Positions 44,295-53,398 of a DNA stretch of 64,000 nt are shown here, piece after piece. The notes under the pieces are model-generated. The model ran no database searches. It worked only from the letters and a program-made list of their open reading frames with translations, and was not told the origin of the DNA. Source of the stretch: an uncultured Pseudoxanthomonas sp. (lineage in GTDB: Bacteria > Pseudomonadota > Gammaproteobacteria > Xanthomonadales > Xanthomonadaceae); assembly GCA_946479745.1 (NCBI GenBank), contig CAMLGZ010000007.1, forward strand, positions 62,001 to 126,000, in the 5' to 3' direction. Made by a program: the position numbers and the translations under genes. Each line of letters starts with the position of its first letter. The first letter of the stretch is position 1.

Positions 44295-46853
44295 TCAGAA
44301 CCGGAACATGATTGCAAAGCGGTAAGCCCGTCCCAGCAGCGGCCGGGCCAGGAAAGTGTTGGCCCCGGCATCGCCGCTCTGCAGTTCGCCGGCGCGTGGA
44401 TTGCCTTCGGTCAGGCCGAGCGAATTGGTGAGATTGTCCCCGTAAAGGAAAAGCGACAACTCGGGCGTGAGTTCGTAACGTGCGCTGGCATTGATCGCGT
44501 AGTACGACGGTAGGCGCACCGAATTTGCGGTATCGACATAACGTTCACTCTGGTGTTCGTACGCCGCCTGCAGGCGCAGCTTGTTATTGAAAAGATTGAA
44601 ACCCGGCACTACGCGCAGGCTCTGTTTCGGCACGCGGATCAGCTGGTTTCCTACGAAGTCACGCAACACGGGCGCGCCGCTGACCAGCTCGGTATAGCGC
44701 AGGTCCTGGTACTCGGGCTCCTGCACGGTGGCGGTCAGCTGCAGATCGAACCAGTCGACCGGGTACCAGTTGCCTTCCAGTTCCAGACCGACGGTCTTGG
44801 TGCTGGCGTAACCCTGCTGGACGGTGGATGAACCGGTGTTGAGATCGAATACGTAGTTGCTGAAGCCCACGTTGTCGTATTTGGTATAGAACGCCGTGGC
44901 GAAGATATCGAAGATCTCGTTGCTGAATTTGTAGCCAACTTCGCCCAGATCCATGGTCTGGGTGACCGGGCGGCTGCTGTTGTTGCGGATGCAGCTTTCA
45001 ACGTCGATCAGGCTGCAGTTGGAGTACCGGGTGATGTAGCTGGACAGGTTGGGCAGGCGGAAGGCCGAGGTCCAGCGTGCGAACAGGCCGGCGTGCTCGG
45101 AGAACTGCCAATTGGTGCCGATCGTCCAGCCGGTCTTGCTGAAAGTCTCGTCGTAGCTAACGAAGCGTCCCGATCCGGTGAGGATCTGGGAGCTGGCGAA
45201 AGTGCCTCGATTCACCGGCGTGCGGATCTCGGTCCAGCCTTCTGTATTGACCTCCTCCCGGCGCACGCCGGCATCGATGCGCAGTTTCTCGGTGGCCTGC
45301 CATTCGTCGGACAGATACAGCGCATTCGTAGTGGAGCGCCCGCTTGCATTCTCCCACTCGTAGCCATAGCGGTAGATGCCGTCTTCGGTCAGCGTGGCCA
45401 GCGGTTGGCCGTTGGCATCCACCGCGACCAGATTCAGCAGGCGCGCATTGTCCTGCACATCCAGCAGCACGTTGGACGAATAGCGGTCGAAATCCTGGTC
45501 GAAGCGCGCGTAGTAGTAGCCGAGCGTGACATCGTGGCTCTGGTCGCCGAAGTCGAACTTGCGTAGCAAACGGGTATCGTTGATCAGTTCTTTTACCGGC
45601 ATGGTCACGCCGCGCAGCCCGCCGACGGACATCAGGCCGTTCCCATTCTGGTTGGCGACATCGAAGATCTGGCTGGGGTCGGCCGCATAGCGGAGCTGTA
45701 GTCCTGTCGCACCGGGCACGCGCGCCAGCAGTGGCTGCGACTGGCGCAGAAATGCGGATCCGCTCAACAACTGTAGCGGGAACACGCCGTTGCGCTGCGT
45801 CTCGGTATCGCTGTAGCGGATCGACTCGGCCAGCTTGAAACCTGCGCCCAGCTCGTGGTCGAACTTGACGGTGAACTGATTGCGATCGACTTCGGTACCA
45901 CGGCTGTTGTCGAAATCGTAGAGGCTGCCGTCGCCCTGCAGCATCCGCACGCGTTGGGTTTCCGGGCCGGCCATCGTGCCGTAGTTGCCGTCGAAGCCCG
46001 GTACGGCGCGGATCTCGCCATCGTCGTAGGTGCGCATCGGAATGCCCAGATACAACGCGACGTTGTCGTTGACCCGTTTGAAATCGAAGCTGAGATTGCC
46101 CCGCTCGAAAGCCTTGCTGAGGTTGACGCGGTACTGCCCACCCTTGTTGGCGGTGAAGCCGGGCTCACGGATGCCATCGTCGGTACGGTAGAAGCCGCCG
46201 ACGCCGAGTTTCCAGCCCCCGCCGATCGGCGTACCGAAGAACAGATCGTAGCGACCGAGCCCATAGTCGCCGACCGTGTACTTGACCACGCCCTCTGCGC
46301 TATCGCCGACCACACGCGGGATGAAATTGATCGCGCCCGCGGGTGCGTTGGAATAGAACACCGACGACGGCCCGCCTCGCACTACTTCGATCCGTTCGAT
46401 CGTCTCGTCGAGACGGAAAGCCTGATCGCCGTTGAGGAAACCTAACGCGGGATCGTGCTGCACGGGCACGCCGTCCTCAAGCAGGGTCACCGATCCGAAT
46501 CCGTCCACCGGGATGCCGCGCGCGCGGATGTTGCCGCTCGCCTCGCCACCGGATGCTTCCACCCAGAACCCGGGCACGGATTTCATCGCTTCGGTCACCG
46601 AGGTCGGCGCCTGCAGCCGCAGACGGTCTTCCTCGATGCTGGTGATCGAGTAACTGGTTTCGGCCTTGCTGCGTTGGGTGGTTCCCGAGCGGCCGGTCAC
46701 CACCACCGTATCCAGCTGCACGGCATCCCCGCCCGGCGCTTCCGCCGCTGTCGAATCTTCCTGCTGTTGTGCATGCGCTATCGGGCTGGCGACTGAGGCA
46801 AGCGTCAACGCAAGGCGTATGGCGCGTCGAAGCGCGCTGGCATCGTAGTTCAT
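44295..46853 (-). CDS. TonB-dependent receptor
   Basis: A complete 852-residue outer-membrane receptor: signal peptide (ending SPIAHAQ), TonB box-like DTVVVTG, plug with IEVVRGGPSSVFYSNAPAG, and a beta-barrel ending in phenylalanine (RAYRFAIMFRF). The plug pattern fits receptors for organic nutrients more than a named siderophore class. No Fur-like box was seen upstream. It is divergent from an S9 peptidase, a pairing often seen for peptide-importing systems. Confidence 0.92.
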   Translation of the reverse strand: MNYDASALRRAIRLALTLASVASPIAHAQQQEDSTAAEAPGGDAVQLDTVVVTGRSGTTQRSKAETSYSITSIEEDRLRLQAPTSVTEAMKSVPGFWVEASGGEASGNIRARGIPVDGFGSVTLLEDGVPVQHDPALGFLNGDQAFRLDETIERIEVVRGGPSSVFYSNAPAGAINFIPRVVGDSAEGVVKYTVGDYGLGRYDLFFGTPIGGGWKLGVGGFYRTDDGIREPGFTANKGGQYRVNLSKAFERGNLSFDFKRVNDNVALYLGIPMRTYDDGEIRAVPGFDGNYGTMAGPETQRVRMLQGDGSLYDFDNSRGTEVDRNQFTVKFDHELGAGFKLAESIRYSDTETQRNGVFPLQLLSGSAFLRQSQPLLARVPGATGLQLRYAADPSQIFDVANQNGNGLMSVGGLRGVTMPVKELINDTRLLRKFDFGDQSHDVTLGYYYARFDQDFDRYSSNVLLDVQDNARLLNLVAVDANGQPLATLTEDGIYRYGYEWENASGRSTTNALYLSDEWQATEKLRIDAGVRREEVNTEGWTEIRTPVNRGTFASSQILTGSGRFVSYDETFSKTGWTIGTNWQFSEHAGLFARWTSAFRLPNLSSYITRYSNCSLIDVESCIRNNSSRPVTQTMDLGEVGYKFSNEIFDIFATAFYTKYDNVGFSNYVFDLNTGSSTVQQGYASTKTVGLELEGNWYPVDWFDLQLTATVQEPEYQDLRYTELVSGAPVLRDFVGNQLIRVPKQSLRVVPGFNLFNNKLRLQAAYEHQSERYVDTANSVRLPSYYAINASARYELTPELSLFLYGDNLTNSLGLTEGNPRAGELQSGDAGANTFLARPLLGRAYRFAIMFRF

Positions 46854-47191
46854 TTGGAGACTCTCGAATTAGCGGGGGAGATCGGTGTATGCGGAATCCG
46901 CATTCGGGCCGCGAGGGGCTGGTACCGATTACATCCATGGTGTTCGACGATGCTTAAACATTTATTACGCATTCCCTGCCATTAGCTATCGTCTGCGTAT
47001 CCGAAAAATTATCTTTGCAGGCCGTTCTCAGCCAGCAGCGGTCCGGCGATTCTGCGCAGCGCACGCGCATCGGGTGGACGAGAACCACATTCGCGCCGCG
47101 CCGGGCAGCCCGCCAGGGCATGGCTTCAGGCCTTTGCGCCGGACCGCTGTTACGGCCTAACATCGGGGTTTTCCTGTTGCTGGAGTCCCGG
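46854..47191. other. Divergent control region, TonB receptor / S9 peptidase
   Basis: A 338-base gap with no gene. It contains a 13-base palindrome, TGCGGAATCCGCA (46890-46902), in the receptor leader, and a pair of 13-base perfect arms (47036-47048 and 47137-47149, CAGCGGTCCGGCG type) ahead of the peptidase. An AT-rich part (46950-47020) is where promoters are most likely. I see no clear Fur site. Confidence 0.5.
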
Positions 47192-49273
47192 ATGAACCTG
47201 CGAACCGCCCTGTTGCCCCTCTGCCTGCTGGCCGCATTGCCGGCCACGGCCGCCACGCGCGGGTTCGACGTGCGCGACATGATGGCGCTGGACCGCGTGT
47301 CCTCGCCCGTGCTGTCGCCCGACGGCGCGGTCGTGGTCTTCGCCCAGCGGCAGATGGACAAAGAGGTCGTCAAGGCCACTACGGGCCTGTGGGTGCGCAA
47401 CCTGCTGACCCGCGACATGGCGCCGCCCAAACGCTTGACGCCCGAAGGCTGGAACGTGAACTCGCCCACATTCTCGCCGGACGGGAAAACCGTGTATTTC
47501 CTCAGCGGAAAATCCGGCACCCAACAGCTGTATTCCATCGCTTCCGGCGGCGGCACACCCAAGCAGCTCACCGCTTTCGCGTTGGATGTAGGCAGCTACA
47601 AATTGTCGCCGGACGGCACCCGCGTCGCGTTCAGCGCGGACACTTTCGCCGACTGCAGGGCCGACTTCGCCTGCACGCAGAAGAAGCTCGATGACACCAA
47701 AGCCAAGAAAAGCACCGGCGTGATTTATGAGGGGCTGTTCGTGCGCCATTGGGACACCTGGAGCGACGGTCGCCGCAGCCGGCTGTTCGTAAGCGATTTG
47801 CCTGCGGGCAAGGCGAAGGCCACCACCGCCGCCATCGCGTTGACCGATTCGCTGGATGGCGATGCGCCTTCCAAGCCGTTCGGCGATGCCAGCGAGTACA
47901 CCTGGTCGCCCGACGGCAAGACCGTGGTGGCGGGTATCCGCGTGGCCGGGAAATCCGAAGCCTGGTCCACCAATTTCGATCTCTACCGCATGAATGCCGA
48001 CGGCACCGGCGCGCCGGTCAACCTGACCACCGCCAACAAGGCCTGGGATGCGGGCCCGGTCTTCAGCGCCGACGGCAAAACGCTGTTCTATCGCGCGATG
48101 AAGCGCCCCGGCTTCGAGGCAGACCGCTTCGCGCTGATGAGCATGGACGTGGGCAGCGGACAGGTCCGCGAGATCGCCGCGCATTGGGACCGTTCCGCCG
48201 ACAACATCGTGCTGTCCCAGGACGGTGGCACGATCTTCACGACCGCGCAGGACACCGGCCAGCATCCTTTGTTCGCCGTCGAGATCGCCACTGGCAAGGC
48301 AGAGCAGATCGTCGGCGACGGCACCATCGCCGACTTCCAGGTCGCGGGCCAGACCTTGGCGTTCACGCGCAATACGCTGAAGACCGGCGATCAGTTGTTC
48401 ACCACCACTACTGCGGCAGGCGCTCCCTTGCGCGCGATCACGCCGAGTGCGGAAGAGCGGCTGAAGGACGTGGCTTTCGGCGACTTCGAGCAGTTCGACT
48501 TCAAGGGCGCCGGCGGCGACACCGTGCACGGTTACGTGGTCAAACCCTGGAACTACGTCGAAGGAAAAAAATATCCGGTCGCCTTCCTGATCCATGGCGG
48601 TCCGCAGGGTAGCTTCGGCAACGGCTGGAGCTACCGTTGGAACCCGCAAACTTACGCGGGGCAGGGCTACGCCGTGGTGATGATCGATTTCCACGGTTCC
48701 ACCGGCTATGGCCAGGCCTTCACCGATGCCATCAGCCGGGATTGGGGCGGCAAGCCGCTGGAAGATCTGCAGAAGGGTTGGGCGGCCGCGCAGAAGGAAT
48801 ACGCCTTCCTCGATGGCGCCAATGCCTGTGCGCTGGGCGCGAGCTACGGTGGCTACATGATCAACTGGATCGCCGGCAACTGGCATACGCCCGCTTCCGG
48901 GGCGTGGAAGTGCCTGGTGGACCACGACGGCGTATTCGACACGCGCTCGATGGGCTACGTGACTGAGGAGCTGTGGTTCAGCGAATGGGAGAACGGCGGC
49001 ACGCCGTACGAAAATCCCAAGAACTACGAGAAGTTCAACCCGGTCAACCATATCGCCGAGTGGCGCGTGCCCACGCTGGTGGTACAGGGCGAGAAAGACT
49101 ACCGTGTGCCTCTCGACCAGGGTCTGTCTGCTTTCACCGCTCTGCAGCGCAAAGGCATCGAATCCAAGTTGCTGTATTTCCCCGATGAAAACCATTGGGT
49201 GCTCAAGCCGCAGAACAGCGTGCTGTGGCACGACACGGTCAACGGCTGGCTCAAGCAGCATCTGACCCCGTAA
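47192..49273 (+). CDS. S9-family dipeptidyl-peptidase-like enzyme, exported
   Basis: A 693-residue serine peptidase: signal peptide (ALPATAAT), beta-propeller-like repeats (VLSPDGAVV, FSPDGKTVYF, LSPDGTRVAF), and the catalytic domain with GASYGGYMINW (Ser), GEKDYRVP (Asp) and DENHWV (His). It should release short peptides in the periplasm, which the POT/OPT transporters could take up. Start ATG at 47192. Paired divergently with the TonB receptor. Confidence 0.92.
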   Translation: MNLRTALLPLCLLAALPATAATRGFDVRDMMALDRVSSPVLSPDGAVVVFAQRQMDKEVVKATTGLWVRNLLTRDMAPPKRLTPEGWNVNSPTFSPDGKTVYFLSGKSGTQQLYSIASGGGTPKQLTAFALDVGSYKLSPDGTRVAFSADTFADCRADFACTQKKLDDTKAKKSTGVIYEGLFVRHWDTWSDGRRSRLFVSDLPAGKAKATTAAIALTDSLDGDAPSKPFGDASEYTWSPDGKTVVAGIRVAGKSEAWSTNFDLYRMNADGTGAPVNLTTANKAWDAGPVFSADGKTLFYRAMKRPGFEADRFALMSMDVGSGQVREIAAHWDRSADNIVLSQDGGTIFTTAQDTGQHPLFAVEIATGKAEQIVGDGTIADFQVAGQTLAFTRNTLKTGDQLFTTTTAAGAPLRAITPSAEERLKDVAFGDFEQFDFKGAGGDTVHGYVVKPWNYVEGKKYPVAFLIHGGPQGSFGNGWSYRWNPQTYAGQGYAVVMIDFHGSTGYGQAFTDAISRDWGGKPLEDLQKGWAAAQKEYAFLDGANACALGASYGGYMINWIAGNWHTPASGAWKCLVDHDGVFDTRSMGYVTEELWFSEWENGGTPYENPKNYEKFNPVNHIAEWRVPTLVVQGEKDYRVPLDQGLSAFTALQRKGIESKLLYFPDENHWVLKPQNSVLWHDTVNGWLKQHLTP

Positions 49274-49343
49274 TCCCCTTGCAGGCCCGCGCTTCCGGTA
49301 TCGCCGGCGGCGCGGGTCCGCTTCGCGTCAGGAGTCGGATCCG

Positions 49344-50603
49344 ATGGCTATCGAAACCGCAGTGCCTTCCACTGCGCTGATCACCAACGATATCGTGCTG
49401 TTCGGTCTGATCGCGGGCACGCTCGGCGCGGTGTTCTGGACCGCCTCGCGCGAAACCGGCATGTGGAAGAAGTTCTACACCTACGTGCCGGCGCTGCTGC
49501 TCTGCTACTTCATTCCCGGCATCTACAACAGCGTGGGGTTGATCGATGGCAACGCCAGCAAACTCTACAACCCTGTCGCCAGCCGCGTGCTGCTGCCTGC
49601 GGCACTGGTGTTATTGACCCTCACCATCGATCTGAAGGGTGTGCTGCGGTTGGGGCCGAAACTGCTGCTGATGTACATAGGCGCATCGGTCACGGTGATG
49701 ATCGGCGCGTTCTTCGCCTTCTGGGTGATGGGCATCCTGCATCCGCAGACCGTAGCCGGCGATACCTGGGCCGGCATGGCCACGCTGGCGGGCAGCTGGA
49801 TCGGCGGCGGCGCCAACATGGTGGCGATGAAGGAAGTGTTCGCGGTCGACGAGACTACTTTCGGCCAGTTCGTGGTCGTCGATGTGGGCGTTGGCTATGT
49901 GTGGATGGCCGTGCTGATCTTCCTGGCGGGCCGCGCCGAGGCGATCGATGCGCGCAGCGGCGCCAACACGCTGGCCATCGAGGACCTCAAGCAACGTCTG
50001 GCCAGCTACCAGCAGCAGCACGAGCGCGTGGCTTCGCTGCCGGATCTGATGGTGATCCTGGGCATCGCTTTCGGTACGGTCGGCATGGCCCATGCGGTGG
50101 CGGGCCCCGCATCGGCCTGGTTCGGCGCCAACGTCTCATGGGCGCGGCAGGTCAGCCTGCACGAACCGTTCGTGTGGGTAGTGGTGCTTTCCACGCTGGT
50201 CGGCCTGGGATTGAGCTTCACCCGCGCGCGTACGCTGGACGGCGCCGGCGCTTCCAAGATCGGCGCATTGCTGCTCTACATTCTCATCGCCTGCATCGGC
50301 ATGCAGATGGACATCAAGGCGCTTGCCGACCGGCCATGGCTGTTCGCGCTGGGCCTGATCTGGATCTCGGTGCACATCATTTTGTTGTGGTTTCTGGGCA
50401 GGGCGTTGAAGGTGCCGTTCTTCTATTTCGCCATGGGCTCGCAGAGCAATATCGGCGGGCCGGCATCCGCGCCGGTGGTGGCGTCGGTGTTCCATCCCTC
50501 GCTTGCGCCGGTGGGTGCTTTGCTCGGAGCGCTGGGCTATGCGACCGGTACGGTGCTGGCCTATATCGTGGGGATCACGTTGAGAGCGATGGCCGGGGCA
50601 TGA
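49344..50603 (+). CDS. DUF819-family membrane protein
   Basis: A 419-residue polytopic membrane protein with about ten hydrophobic helices. GSWIGGGANMVAMKEVF and QSNIGGPASAPVVASVF are the paired motifs typical of DUF819 (YjcL-like), a presumed transporter family without a settled substrate. ATG at 49344 has AGGAG upstream. It follows the S9 peptidase by 70 bases on the same strand and may be cotranscribed. Confidence 0.88.
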   Translation: MAIETAVPSTALITNDIVLFGLIAGTLGAVFWTASRETGMWKKFYTYVPALLLCYFIPGIYNSVGLIDGNASKLYNPVASRVLLPAALVLLTLTIDLKGVLRLGPKLLLMYIGASVTVMIGAFFAFWVMGILHPQTVAGDTWAGMATLAGSWIGGGANMVAMKEVFAVDETTFGQFVVVDVGVGYVWMAVLIFLAGRAEAIDARSGANTLAIEDLKQRLASYQQQHERVASLPDLMVILGIAFGTVGMAHAVAGPASAWFGANVSWARQVSLHEPFVWVVVLSTLVGLGLSFTRARTLDGAGASKIGALLLYILIACIGMQMDIKALADRPWLFALGLIWISVHIILLWFLGRALKVPFFYFAMGSQSNIGGPASAPVVASVFHPSLAPVGALLGALGYATGTVLAYIVGITLRAMAGA

Positions 50604-50708
50604 GCTTCTAGGGAAGCTCTGAACAAGTCTGCACAAAAAAACCAAAGATGTTGGATTTCGTTCGCGATGAACCCCGGATCAAGTCCGGGGCAGGCTCTGC
50701 CCTATAAA

Positions 50709-50815
50709 CCGTTCGTGGTGAGCCTGTCGAACCACGCTTTTCGAAGGAAAGCCGGCTTGCTACTTACTGAAAATGTCTTGCCAAGAGCGTGGTTCGACAG
50801 GCTCACCACGAACGG
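50709..50815. repeat. CCGTTCGTGGTGAG-type inverted repeat
   Basis: Two 30-base perfect arms (50709-50738 and 50786-50815) beginning CCGTTCGTGGTGAGCC, with a partial third copy at about 50826-50843. It lies between the DUF819 gene and the XVIPCD effector, at convergent 3' ends. Confidence 0.88.
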
Positions 50816-50879
50816 AATTTTTTGGAAGGCTCACCACGAACGGTTTACTTAGTTCAGAGATTCCCCATTCAGGGGTTCC

Positions 50880-52118
50880 CTAGAGCTGGGCCGCACGCTG
50901 TTGGCGTTGTTCCACTTGCTGAGTCTGGCCCTGCTGTTGCTGGTCCTGCTCGCGTAGTTGTCCCGCGCTGAGTCGCGCAGGAGTTTGGCTGGCCTGTTCC
51001 ATGTCGACACGGCTGCGCTGGTGGGCGGGGTCGTGCAATGCGCCCTGCACCGAGAACAGGCTGTCGCCGCGTTCGGAAGCGAGCACGTGGTCGATCCGTT
51101 TCAGGCCGTCCGAGCCCGCGCGCGCCGCAGCGCTGGCAGCGACATTGAAGAAGCGCTCGTCCCCGGCAAGGCCCAGCTGCTGGCGTTGCCCTGACAGACC
51201 ATCGACTGCATTCCTGAGCAGCTGGTTGGAGGTGCTGTTGGCGTCGCCGATGGTATTGGAGCCGGCGCCGGGGTTGCGTTCGCGTACCCGCAGTTGCGCC
51301 AGATCCTGCGCTTCCATGACCGCTTCGATGTAATGCAGGTCCAGGCGGTGCAGGAGCATCTTGCCGGGCACCAGGCGCTCGAAGAAGGTCAGCGGATCGG
51401 GATCGGGCAGTTGGATCTTGTGCCCTGGCGCATCCGGCATCGCCCATTTCAGCGGGATGCTGTCTTCCTGCAGATGAGTGAGGAGTTCGTTCTTGACGCG
51501 GTAGCTGCGGATCAGGCCCTGCTCGGCCTCCTGCTTCAACACCTCGGCGTCGAAGCCGTAGCGTTCCAGGGTCTTGTCGTGCACGCCGGCGGCGTTGAAG
51601 GTGACCGCCGGGATTTCGCTGACCATGCTCGCCGCGCCGGCCAGGCCGCCACCGAGTGACTGCCCGGTCAGGACCACGTTGTTGCCGAAGGCCTGCTTGG
51701 CTTCCCGCGCCAGGGCGATAGCCTGGTCGTACTGCACGTCCTCCAATCCAAGACCTTGGCGGAAGTTGTGGCGCCAGTCCTTGCCTTCGTCGGTACCGGC
51801 GTAGGCCACCACCACCGCTCCGCTGGCATCCCGATAAAGCGAGGCGTCGAAGCCGCTCTTGCTGTCGTGCAGCAAGCTGGGGTCGATGCCCGCGGCGCGT
51901 ACCGCGGCATCGTCCATACGCTGCCAGGTTCCGGGCAGGACCGGCGCGAACGAGGACTCGCCGCGGCGTGCGTCGGCGACGGCATAGTTGTCCTGTATCA
52001 GAGTCGACAACTCGCGATCCACCGCATGCGGTTGCTGCCCCGCCACATCGTCTGCGAAGCCGCTGCCGGCTGGGGTGGAGGAAGAGGTAGCGGCGGACAT
52101 CCCTGTGGAAACATTCAT
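50880..52118 (-). CDS. XVIPCD-containing lipase-type T4SS effector (X-Tfe)
   Basis: A 412-residue protein in two parts. The first (about 30-265) is a class-3 lipase-like alpha/beta hydrolase: VVAYAGTDEGKDW, nucleophile Ser154 in LTGQSLGGG, and candidate histidines at 257/262 near RLDLHYIEAV. The second (about 296-385) is an XVIPCD: LLRNAVDGL, ERFFNVAASAA, then GLKRIDHVLASERG and LFSVQGALHDPA, ending in a glutamine-rich tail (391-412). In Xanthomonas, Stenotrophomonas and Lysobacter this domain directs antibacterial toxins to VirD4 of the X-T4SS. No signal peptide is seen, as expected. The preceding gene is a likely immunity lipoprotein; no T4SS is in this window. Confidence 0.9.
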   Translation of the reverse strand: MNVSTGMSAATSSSTPAGSGFADDVAGQQPHAVDRELSTLIQDNYAVADARRGESSFAPVLPGTWQRMDDAAVRAAGIDPSLLHDSKSGFDASLYRDASGAVVVAYAGTDEGKDWRHNFRQGLGLEDVQYDQAIALAREAKQAFGNNVVLTGQSLGGGLAGAASMVSEIPAVTFNAAGVHDKTLERYGFDAEVLKQEAEQGLIRSYRVKNELLTHLQEDSIPLKWAMPDAPGHKIQLPDPDPLTFFERLVPGKMLLHRLDLHYIEAVMEAQDLAQLRVRERNPGAGSNTIGDANSTSNQLLRNAVDGLSGQRQQLGLAGDERFFNVAASAAARAGSDGLKRIDHVLASERGDSLFSVQGALHDPAHQRSRVDMEQASQTPARLSAGQLREQDQQQQGQTQQVEQRQQRAAQL

Positions 52119-52193
52119 GCGCTATTCCTTTGCGTGTGCGTGCCTTGGTGCACGGGGTTGGCGACGCCTGCCGGCGCCGCGCGTTCCAACGGG

Positions 52194-52955
52194 TTACTGC
52201 GTGGCGACGCCGTTGGCCGTCAGCCAGTCGCGCACCTTCTGCCGCGACTGCCGGCCTTCGGCGTTGAGGCGTGCGTCCGAGCCGGAGAACAACGTCGCCT
52301 GGAAAGTGTTGCCGCGACTGTCGACGGCATTGGGGTCCACGCCCAGTTGCAACAGTTGCAGGACGCGCTCGGCATCGTTGACCTGTGCGGCTACGTGCAG
52401 CAGCGAGTTGCCCATCGAGTCGGTGCGGCGGACATCGGCGCCGGCTTTCACCAGCAGGTCGAACTGTGCGCTGCGGCGACTCTGCACTGCGCGGAATATC
52501 GGGGTCCGGCCGGCACGGGCGCTGACCAGATCCACCGGAGCTCCATGGGCGACCAGCACCTGCAGATATTGCGGATCGTCGACCATGGCGGCCATATGCG
52601 CGACGGTCTCGCTGTCCATGCCCGGCGTGGCGGCGTTGGCGCCGGCTTCGAGCAGTGCCGACAGTGAGGCGGGTCTCTGGTTCCAGATCGCCCATTCGAG
52701 CAAGGTGACCTGATCATCGCCACGTGCGGCCAGGGTTGCCGGCGATGCGAGCGCGCGGATACGGGATACGTCTCCCTCGGCGACCGCATTGGCCAGGGGC
52801 ACGACCGCAGGATCGTGGAAAGGCATGGCGGAGGCGGGATCGATCGCTGTTGCGGACATGCTGGTTTGCTCCTTTGCACCGGCCGGGTCGGCGGCGCATG
52901 AAACCATCAGGATGGAAGTTGCGAGTGCCGCCAGGGCGGGGACCTGCTTGCGCAT
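52194..52955 (-). CDS. Ankyrin-repeat lipoprotein, likely immunity protein (X-Tfi)
   Basis: A 253-residue predicted lipoprotein: signal peptide with LMVSC, then four or more ankyrin-type repeats, such as ASLSALLEAGANAATPG, AHMAAMVDDPQYLQVLVAHG, RTPIFRAVQSRRSAQFDLL and NSLLHVAAQVNDAERVL. It lies upstream of the lipase effector on the same strand, 75 bases apart. Immunity proteins of X-T4SS effectors are typically lipoproteins encoded next to the toxin, placed where they can block a toxin arriving in the periplasm; that role here is inferred from position and form. The -3 Met of the lipobox is slightly atypical. Confidence 0.82.
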   Translation of the reverse strand: MRKQVPALAALATSILMVSCAADPAGAKEQTSMSATAIDPASAMPFHDPAVVPLANAVAEGDVSRIRALASPATLAARGDDQVTLLEWAIWNQRPASLSALLEAGANAATPGMDSETVAHMAAMVDDPQYLQVLVAHGAPVDLVSARAGRTPIFRAVQSRRSAQFDLLVKAGADVRRTDSMGNSLLHVAAQVNDAERVLQLLQLGVDPNAVDSRGNTFQATLFSGSDARLNAEGRQSRQKVRDWLTANGVATQ

Positions 52956-53160
52956 TGCGGTTTCCTTTCCGGCTGCGTGGTTGCGGTCGCGTAATGTGGT
53001 GTTGCCCCGACGCGACGGGCCGATCCTAGCACCGCTTTTGCCGGGCGAATGTTCCGATTTCGTTATCCGCCATGATTATGTGACCCAATGCCGTTGCCAT
53101 CGGATCGATGCAGGGAATGCAGAGCCGGGCATTGCATCCGGCCCCTGTGGCTACGCGATG

Positions 53161-53385
53161 TCAGCAGCAGCGGAATCCGTTCTTGCCGCCGAAGCGCGCC
53201 TCCTGCCGCTCGCGGAAGAAGGTCTTGTAGTCCATCACTTCGCGTTCGGGATGTTTTTCCATCATGTGGCGCACGTAGTTGTCGTAGTCGGGTACGCCGC
53301 AACACAATCGCGCAGTCTGCACCAGGCGCCGCCATACGCGGCGATGCGCCTGGTACTGGCCGGCGGGAACCAGCGCGGTTCCCAT
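53161..53385 (-). CDS. YbdD/YjiX-family small protein
   Basis: A 74-residue protein matching the YbdD/YjiX family: GVPDYDNYVRHMMEKHPERE and MDYKTFFRERQEARFGG. It is 13 bases downstream of the cstA-like gene and probably cotranscribed. Such small proteins accompany CstA-type pyruvate/peptide transporters. The last two residues are both cysteine. Confidence 0.88.
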   Translation of the reverse strand: MGTALVPAGQYQAHRRVWRRLVQTARLCCGVPDYDNYVRHMMEKHPEREVMDYKTFFRERQEARFGGKNGFRCC

Positions 53386-53398
53386 CAGAGCGCTCCGC

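Noticed and set aside
47150..49261. A 703-residue open frame opposite the S9 peptidase
   Set aside because: Antisense shadow of the conserved peptidase; no signal peptide or domain.
50880..52118. An ordinary secreted lipase
   Set aside because: There is no signal peptide, and the C-terminal XVIPCD with glutamine-rich tail points to type IV secretion.
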